This document shows, piece by piece, positions 5,535 to 9,285 of a stretch of DNA of 9,285 bases. The position numbers were made by a program, and so were the translations under genes. The first letter of the stretch is position 1. Each line of letters starts with the position of its first letter. This stretch comes from Methanothermococcus okinawensis (GTDB taxonomy: Archaea > AGJL01 > Methanococci > Methanococcales > Methanococcaceae). The DNA lies in NCBI GenBank assembly GCA_015661555.1, contig DQVW01000074.1, positions 1 to 9,285 of the forward strand. The letters run 5' to 3'. The notes under the pieces are model-generated. The model searched no databases. It saw only the letters and a program-made list of their open reading frames with translations, and was not told the origin of the DNA.

Positions 5535-6260
5535 TCACCCTAGAAGTACCTTTAAAACTACAGGTATTCCAATTAACACCATGGCCAGGATAGATCCCAG
5601 AATAATACCTAGAAGAGATCCTGACTGGATTCCAGAACTTAACCCTAGGTCCCTTGTCATCAACCCTACCTTGTACTCCAGGGACTCTATAAGTTTTTGT
5701 GTAAACTCAATATCTGGTTTTGCAACTGTTGGCAATCCCCCCTCTTTTTTTTCCAGATCTATCTCCTCTGCATCCTCCTCTGTAGCTCCAGGATCCTTAG
5801 ATATACACTCCTTTATAGCCTGGGTTATCTTGTCTATATCCTCCACATCTATTAGGTCTATCACTTCCACTATCTGTCTCTGGAATCTTTCAACTGCATC
5901 CTTTCCAACGTTTTCCAAGAAGGGTATTGCCCCCTTCGCCCCTATGATACATCCGTCATCTCCAATTCCATTTTCATAGAGGGCCTTGAAACACTGTCCT
6001 GTAAGATGTCCCTGTACCTCTGAACCACAGAGTATCATAAACCTTATGTTAGGATTTGAGATATAATTTGCAATTACCTTTTCAATTCCAAGGTTCTCAG
6101 TATGACATGGACCTGCAATGGCTGCTCCAGCCTCAACTGCAGCCTGTTCCAAACCGTGGGATCCCAGTGTAACAACCCCTACACAACTCTCTGGATTTCC
6201 CACCACGTACTCCCCACTTACAATAGGCCATCCTGGAGCAGGTTCTCTCTTCTCCACCAT
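5535..6260 (-). CDS. mtrA: MtrA cobalamin domain fused to an MtrF-like C-terminus
   Basis: A 241-residue protein. Residues 1-170 are the soluble corrinoid domain of MtrA: it starts MVEKREPAPGWPIVSGEYVV and has GPCHTENLGIEKVIANYISN and ILCGSEVQGHLTGQ. His85 matches the lower axial cobalt ligand (His84 in Methanothermobacter). The domain takes the methyl group from MtrH and passes it to coenzyme M. After the DPGA linker (156-159) and an acidic stretch, residues 181-241 differ from the usual MtrA anchor and align without gaps to MtrF as I remember it (KPDIEF..., YKVGLMTRD, one membrane helix at about 215-240, GIPVV). Pfam's MtrF entry notes MtrA-MtrF fusions in some archaea. The gene has the strongest ribosome binding site of the operon (GGAGGTG), 12 nt after the small MtrA-anchor gene, and couples to mtrG downstream. 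Confidence 0.88.
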   Translation of the reverse strand: MVEKREPAPGWPIVSGEYVVGNPESCVGVVTLGSHGLEQAAVEAGAAIAGPCHTENLGIEKVIANYISNPNIRFMILCGSEVQGHLTGQCFKALYENGIGDDGCIIGAKGAIPFLENVGKDAVERFQRQIVEVIDLIDVEDIDKITQAIKECISKDPGATEEDAEEIDLEKKEGGLPTVAKPDIEFTQKLIESLEYKVGLMTRDLGLSSGIQSGSLLGIILGSILAMVLIGIPVVLKVLLG

Positions 6261-6272
6261 TCTCCCACCTCC

Positions 6273-6596
6273 TTATGGTAGTAGCAGTGAGAATACCAAC
6301 AGGGAGAGGAATAACCCAATAGCTATACCTTGAATCTTTCCGTTGTAGTATCCAGCGTTAAACTTTGAGATAAGGGCGGCGTCGTTTATCTTCTCGTATA
6401 TTATCTTTATCCTAGCCTCCAACAGTGCCAACTCAGGTGAGTAGGGTTTTATGGTAGTAGTATCTTCCTCCTCCTTTTCTCCCCCACCTTCCAAATCTAG
6501 GATCATGGGCTCCTCGTCAATTGCCCCGGGATTTTCAAGGGCAATATCTTTCAGATATGGCGATATAATCTCAATACCTTCTGATAGATCTACCAT
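6273..6596 (-). CDS. Stand-alone MtrA-type membrane anchor (headless MtrA)
   Basis: A 107-residue protein in the slot between mtrB and the MtrA-MtrF fusion. It looks like MtrA without its cobalamin domain. Residues 2-36 (VDLSEGIEI..., NPGAIDEEPMILDLE) parallel residues 134-170 of the fusion (IDLIDVEDI..., DPGATEEDAEEIDLE). An acidic linker follows, then YSPELALLEARIKII and NAGYYNGKIQGIAIG leading into a single C-terminal membrane helix (about 88-106). From memory this matches the C-terminus of classical MtrA better than MtrF, although a pipeline may label it MtrF because of GIAIG. No axial-ligand histidine region remains, so it cannot carry corrinoid. GGTG at 6603-6606, 6 nt before the ATG, supports expression. 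The 26-nt gap after mtrB is the largest in the visible operon. A structural role in the MtrA/B/F/G bundle is inferred. Confidence 0.8.
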   Translation of the reverse strand: MVDLSEGIEIISPYLKDIALENPGAIDEEPMILDLEGGGEKEEEDTTTIKPYSPELALLEARIKIIYEKINDAALISKFNAGYYNGKIQGIAIGLFLSLLVFSLLLP

Positions 6597-6622
6597 CTAA
6601 AGCACCCCCAAAAGTTAAAAGG

Positions 6623-6946
6623 TTAGCGAAGTAGGTCGGGATAGAGGGTAATAAGTAGGATTATAGCAAGGAGGGCTATTGCCATAGTTATCCAGAAACC
6701 GAAGAATACCCCATGAAAGATACCCCCTATACTGTATACTTCATCCCTCCCTGGGTAGGACTTTAAGGGGGGATTTCTTGGATCTAGGGAGTTTTCAAAG
6801 GCCCTGGCCAACTTCTCCAACTCCTCCACCTTCTCCCTAACAGGGTTTAGATCCACCATTACTATATCCTCTCTCATCTCCGCGATTAACCCTGTATCCA
6901 CATCCATAACTATTCCCAACTCGGGACATACCTTTACAATGTCCAT
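6623..6946 (-). CDS. mtrB: Tetrahydromethanopterin S-methyltransferase subunit B
   Basis: A 107-residue MtrB: a cytoplasmic N-terminal part of short strands (MDIVKVCPELGIVMDVDTG, 1-19), a helix (about 35-53), and one C-terminal membrane helix (about 76-101, rich in Ile, Ala and Leu). Length, topology and place after mtrC fit the family. MtrB is a small subunit of the Mtr complex with no known catalytic site; it belongs to the membrane stalk with MtrA, F and G. The gap to mtrC is 9 nt and consists almost wholly of the ribosome binding site GGTGAT, so the two are surely co-transcribed and probably coupled. Confidence 0.93.
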   Translation of the reverse strand: MDIVKVCPELGIVMDVDTGLIAEMREDIVMVDLNPVREKVEELEKLARAFENSLDPRNPPLKSYPGRDEVYSIGGIFHGVFFGFWITMAIALLAIILLITLYPDLLR

Positions 6947-6955
6947 TAAATCACC

Positions 6956-7768
6956 TTACATCTCTCTCTTAGGTAACTCTGGAGTATAGTATACGGCACA
7001 GGCGTCCCTTAACGACTGTTTTATAAACTCCCTGTAAACTAGGGCCCAGAGTACTAGGGAGACTACGGTGGATATTACATCCAACTTGGCCACTGAGAAT
7101 ACAAACCATGTTAAGAACCCACAGGCCACTGCCAAAGTTAACGTCCTTCTATGACTTTCATCAGGACCTAGACATGCGTTAAAGGGATGGAGTATAGCCA
7201 TACCTGCTGCAATAAATGCCAAGGCCATAACTCCATTTTTTATAGAACCTGGGATAATGATATCAGGTAGAAACCCACCTGCATAGGCTGCACAGAATCC
7301 AAGAATTGAGAGGGCCCCCATAAGGGACAACTTAGTCATACTTTCAACCATTACAGGGATCTTCATCCCTATGGGTTTTACAGTGAGTCTACCTACTATA
7401 TAGCCTAGGATCAGTGCAATTACCGTTACCACTATTGGAATAGCGTAGAGTACCAGGCTATCTACTTTGAAGTACTTTACCAGAGCATTCACCAGGTATA
7501 TACCAGAGACAGAGGATATTATTCCCATCCCTAAACTAAGCATACCTATAGAGGGTACCCCAGTTCCCAGTCCATAGGCTGCAACCTTTCTAGTGGTATT
7601 TGCACCTGCAACGGTAGCTGCGGAGGCCAGTAGACCTCCCAACAACATAGATACCTGTGGGAAGAACTGGGCAATATACATTCCCAGGATTGCAAGTAAG
7701 GTACCTACTGCCACTATCTGATTCTCAGGATATAGTTCTGCGGCATGTCCTCCTCCACCGTGACTCAT
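6956..7768 (-). CDS. mtrC: Tetrahydromethanopterin S-methyltransferase subunit C
   Basis: A 270-residue integral membrane subunit with about seven or eight hydrophobic segments from residue 16 on (for example AVGTLLAILGMYIAQFF, VLYAIPIVVTVIALILGYIV, TKLSLMGALSILGFCAAYAG). The N-terminus, MSHGGGGHAAELYPENQIVA, is typical of MtrC, as is HPFNACLGPDESHRRTLTLA in the last third. MtrC, MtrD and MtrE together form the membrane part thought to couple methyl transfer to sodium export. The ATG is preceded by GAGGTGT, 19 nt after the mtrD stop. Nothing unusual is seen. Confidence 0.95.
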   Translation of the reverse strand: MSHGGGGHAAELYPENQIVAVGTLLAILGMYIAQFFPQVSMLLGGLLASAATVAGANTTRKVAAYGLGTGVPSIGMLSLGMGIISSVSGIYLVNALVKYFKVDSLVLYAIPIVVTVIALILGYIVGRLTVKPIGMKIPVMVESMTKLSLMGALSILGFCAAYAGGFLPDIIIPGSIKNGVMALAFIAAGMAILHPFNACLGPDESHRRTLTLAVACGFLTWFVFSVAKLDVISTVVSLVLWALVYREFIKQSLRDACAVYYTPELPKREM

Positions 7769-7787
7769 GGCAACACACCTCTTTTAA

Positions 7788-8495
7788 TTAAATCCCCAGG
7801 GACATTAAAACTACTATAGCCCCTGTTAGAAGAGAGGCTACAAAGGAGGCAATTATACCATTTGGTATCTTTTTGAATTTTGGATCGTGAAACCCCTCTA
7901 TGGTACCTCCTATGTTATAGGATGCAAGAACTGCATTCATAAAGAAGAACCCAACTGCTATAGTTCCAGCAATCTCTGGAGAAAAACCTAACTGTATAAG
8001 AGCCACGTAGGCGAGAGCCCCTCCTATACCTCCTAGAGCTGCCCCGATCAATCCACTGATGAAACATACTGTAGGTACTCCATGTCCTGTAGTACCTGGG
8101 GTGATATAGGGCTTTTGATAATCCCCTGTAATAGGATCCCTTTCACACTTGTCAGCTGCTGGAACTACCCCTACTCCAAAGACGTATATCAACTGTCCCA
8201 TTAACATGGTTAGACCTAACATAATCATGGAACCAACTGCCCCTGAGAGTAGGATGATGGCCCAGTGTAGGGGGTTGAATATATCAACTCCACTTTGAGC
8301 AGCTATTGTTGCAGCAGCCATTAAACCTGTAAATCCAGCTCCAGCTGCCAACTGGGTTGTACCTGTACCTATACCTGTGGAGGTAGCCATAGCTGCAGGG
8401 GCCCCACCAACTGGAACAAAGTGAACACTTGCATTAATTATAGCACCTGCCAAGGTGATCTCTACAAAGGGAATTAACAAAGCTGAGAAATCCAT
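7788..8495 (-). CDS. mtrD: Tetrahydromethanopterin S-methyltransferase subunit D
   Basis: A 235-residue integral membrane subunit with about seven hydrophobic segments, rich in Gly and Ala. Family segments seen include INASVHFVPVGGAPAAMATS, GTGTTQLAAGAGFTGLMAAA, PGTTGHGVPTVCFISGLIG and ASYNIGGTIEGFHDPKF. It is part of the MtrCDE sodium-translocating membrane unit. I start it at the ATG at 8493-8495 (MDFSALLIPFVEITLAG): GGTGAT at 8500-8505 ends 4 nt upstream, an ideal archaeal ribosome binding site. A GTG four codons earlier would lie within that site. The gap to mtrE is 15 nt. Confidence 0.95.
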   Translation of the reverse strand: MDFSALLIPFVEITLAGAIINASVHFVPVGGAPAAMATSTGIGTGTTQLAAGAGFTGLMAAATIAAQSGVDIFNPLHWAIILLSGAVGSMIMLGLTMLMGQLIYVFGVGVVPAADKCERDPITGDYQKPYITPGTTGHGVPTVCFISGLIGAALGGIGGALAYVALIQLGFSPEIAGTIAVGFFFMNAVLASYNIGGTIEGFHDPKFKKIPNGIIASFVASLLTGAIVVLMSLGI

Positions 8496-8510
8496 CCCTA
8501 TCACCACATC

Positions 8511-9285
8511 TTATCTGTTGGTGTATGGTCCGTACTTTTTCCTTGCATACACCTCAACTAACCTGTTTAGGCATGCTGTAATAGTCACTATTATTACACC
8601 TACAACGATGGCTATAATGGACTTTACAATTACATCTCCCTGTATAACATTTCCAAGGAGGGTACCTACTAAACCTCTCCAACCGTCTAGGAATACTATC
8701 AAACCAAAGGTAAGGCCTGTTAAAGGACCTCCCAACTTGGAACAGAAGTAGGAGGAATCCATACCGTTCCTAATACCTACCTCTGCCTTGATGTCAATAT
8801 CTCCCTGGTTAGCAACGGGGACACCACCACCAAAGGGATACTTCTGATACTCCCTCTCGGCACCGTAGTGGACATCTCCAGTGGATGAACCTATCGCCCC
8901 TACTGTAATACCGAAGATCAGTGCTATCAGTGGTAGTGGAAAGGGATTACCTAGCATGGTAGTTGCCAAATAGGCTGCCAGTAACATACAGAATATTGCA
9001 ATAAATCCATGTCCAACTATAGGCCCTAGATGGGTTATAACAACATCCAGGTATACAGGTTGACCAAAACTCTTAGACTGACCAACTATTCTACCGAAGT
9101 ATGCACTAACAGTGTATACCCCATGTACAAAGGCTCCAATAGCAGCCCCTAGAACTAGAGCTAGGAGGATGTTTACCCCCATATTCATCAGTGTCCAGGC
9201 GACTGTACCTGCCACTGCAACGTAGAGACCGTAAGATACAGGTTCTCCAGAAATAGCCTTGTTGTAGTATCTATGTATATTCCCC
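8511..9285 (-). CDS. mtrE: Tetrahydromethanopterin S-methyltransferase subunit E (5' end missing)
   Basis: 257 residues of MtrE; the reading frame is open to the right window edge, where GNIHRYYNKAISGEPVSYGL is typical of a position about 40 residues inside the family, so the true start and operon promoter lie outside. About six hydrophobic segments follow. The cytoplasmic-looking loop with GSSTGDVHYGAEREYQKYPF and the conserved GVPVANQGDIDIKAEVGIRN identify it. MtrE is the first gene of the classical mtr order and part of the MtrCDE unit held to move sodium ions; conserved acidic residues in this protein have been suggested to take part. A GTG at 9213-9215 is only an internal valine codon, not the start. 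The stop is 15 nt from the mtrD ATG. Confidence 0.96.
   Translation of the reverse strand, partial: GNIHRYYNKAISGEPVSYGLYVAVAGTVAWTLMNMGVNILLALVLGAAIGAFVHGVYTVSAYFGRIVGQSKSFGQPVYLDVVITHLGPIVGHGFIAIFCMLLAAYLATTMLGNPFPLPLIALIFGITVGAIGSSTGDVHYGAEREYQKYPFGGGVPVANQGDIDIKAEVGIRNGMDSSYFCSKLGGPLTGLTFGLIVFLDGWRGLVGTLLGNVIQGDVIVKSIIAIVVGVIIVTITACLNRLVEVYARKKYGPYTNR

Noticed and set aside
6258..6275. Stop-codon read-through joining the MtrA anchor to the MtrA-MtrF fusion; the two genes are in the same frame, separated by TAA and four codons
   Set aside because: TAA is not the pyrrolysine codon, the second gene has the best ribosome binding site in the operon (GGAGGTG), and the first protein ends right after a membrane helix, so a joined chain would put the corrinoid domain on the wrong side.
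6273..6596. Headless MtrA as a decaying pseudogene
   Set aside because: The frame is intact, the linker and membrane helix are well preserved, and it keeps an own ribosome binding site within a tightly packed operon; a degenerate remnant would be expected to carry stops or frameshifts.
1..9285. Mobile elements, CRISPR arrays, tRNA/rRNA genes, selenocysteine codons or foreign-composition islands
   Set aside because: No inverted-repeat-bounded element, regular repeat spacing, structural RNA pattern or in-frame TGA in a recognised gene was seen; codon use looks uniform throughout.

Overview
The window reads as thermophilic archaeal chromosome from a hydrogenotrophic methanogen, almost certainly order Methanococcales. 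The evidence is an mtr operon (the methyl-H4MPT:coenzyme M methyltransferase sodium pump) plus archaeal ribosomal protein L21e, RNA polymerase subunit F, Pus10 and prefoldin alpha. Further support comes from GGTG/GGTGAT-type ribosome binding sites, arginine codons that are nearly all AGG/AGA, and purine-rich coding strands. G+C looks too high for Methanocaldococcus; a relative of Methanofervidicoccus, Methanotorris or Methanothermococcus is my guess.

Layout. 1-300 (+) is the 3' end of an acetylornithine aminotransferase gene, meeting tail to tail an information-processing block on the minus strand (302-2984). In transcription order that block is pus10, rpl21e, rpoF and a DUF655 helix-hairpin-helix protein. 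At 3062-3445 (+) lies an uncharacterised winged-helix protein, divergent from pus10. It overlaps by 4 bp the end of a short MnhE/EhbA-like gene (3442-3747, -), which is itself divergent from prefoldin alpha (3850-4296, +). From 4313 to the right edge, everything is one minus-strand mtr operon: mtrE (5' end cut by the window edge), mtrD, mtrC, mtrB, a small MtrA-anchor protein, an MtrA-MtrF fusion, mtrG, mtrH. Gaps are 4-26 nt and each gene has its own ribosome binding site.

Most notable point: MtrA appears split and re-joined. The cobalamin domain (His85) is fused to a C-terminal segment resembling MtrF. The membrane anchor and linker normally at the MtrA C-terminus are a separate 107-residue protein encoded just upstream. 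No separate mtrF and no full-length mtrA is present in the part of the operon visible here.

Together the Mtr proteins move the methyl group from methyl-tetrahydromethanopterin (MtrH) to the MtrA corrinoid and on to coenzyme M, coupled to sodium export by the MtrCDE membrane part. The other genes are housekeeping functions (translation, transcription, tRNA modification, chaperone, arginine synthesis). Two divergent pairs appear to share perfectly palindromic TATA elements, and all three convergent pairs have little or no spacer. No stretch above 300 bases lacks a gene, and I see no mobile element, CRISPR array, tRNA or rRNA.
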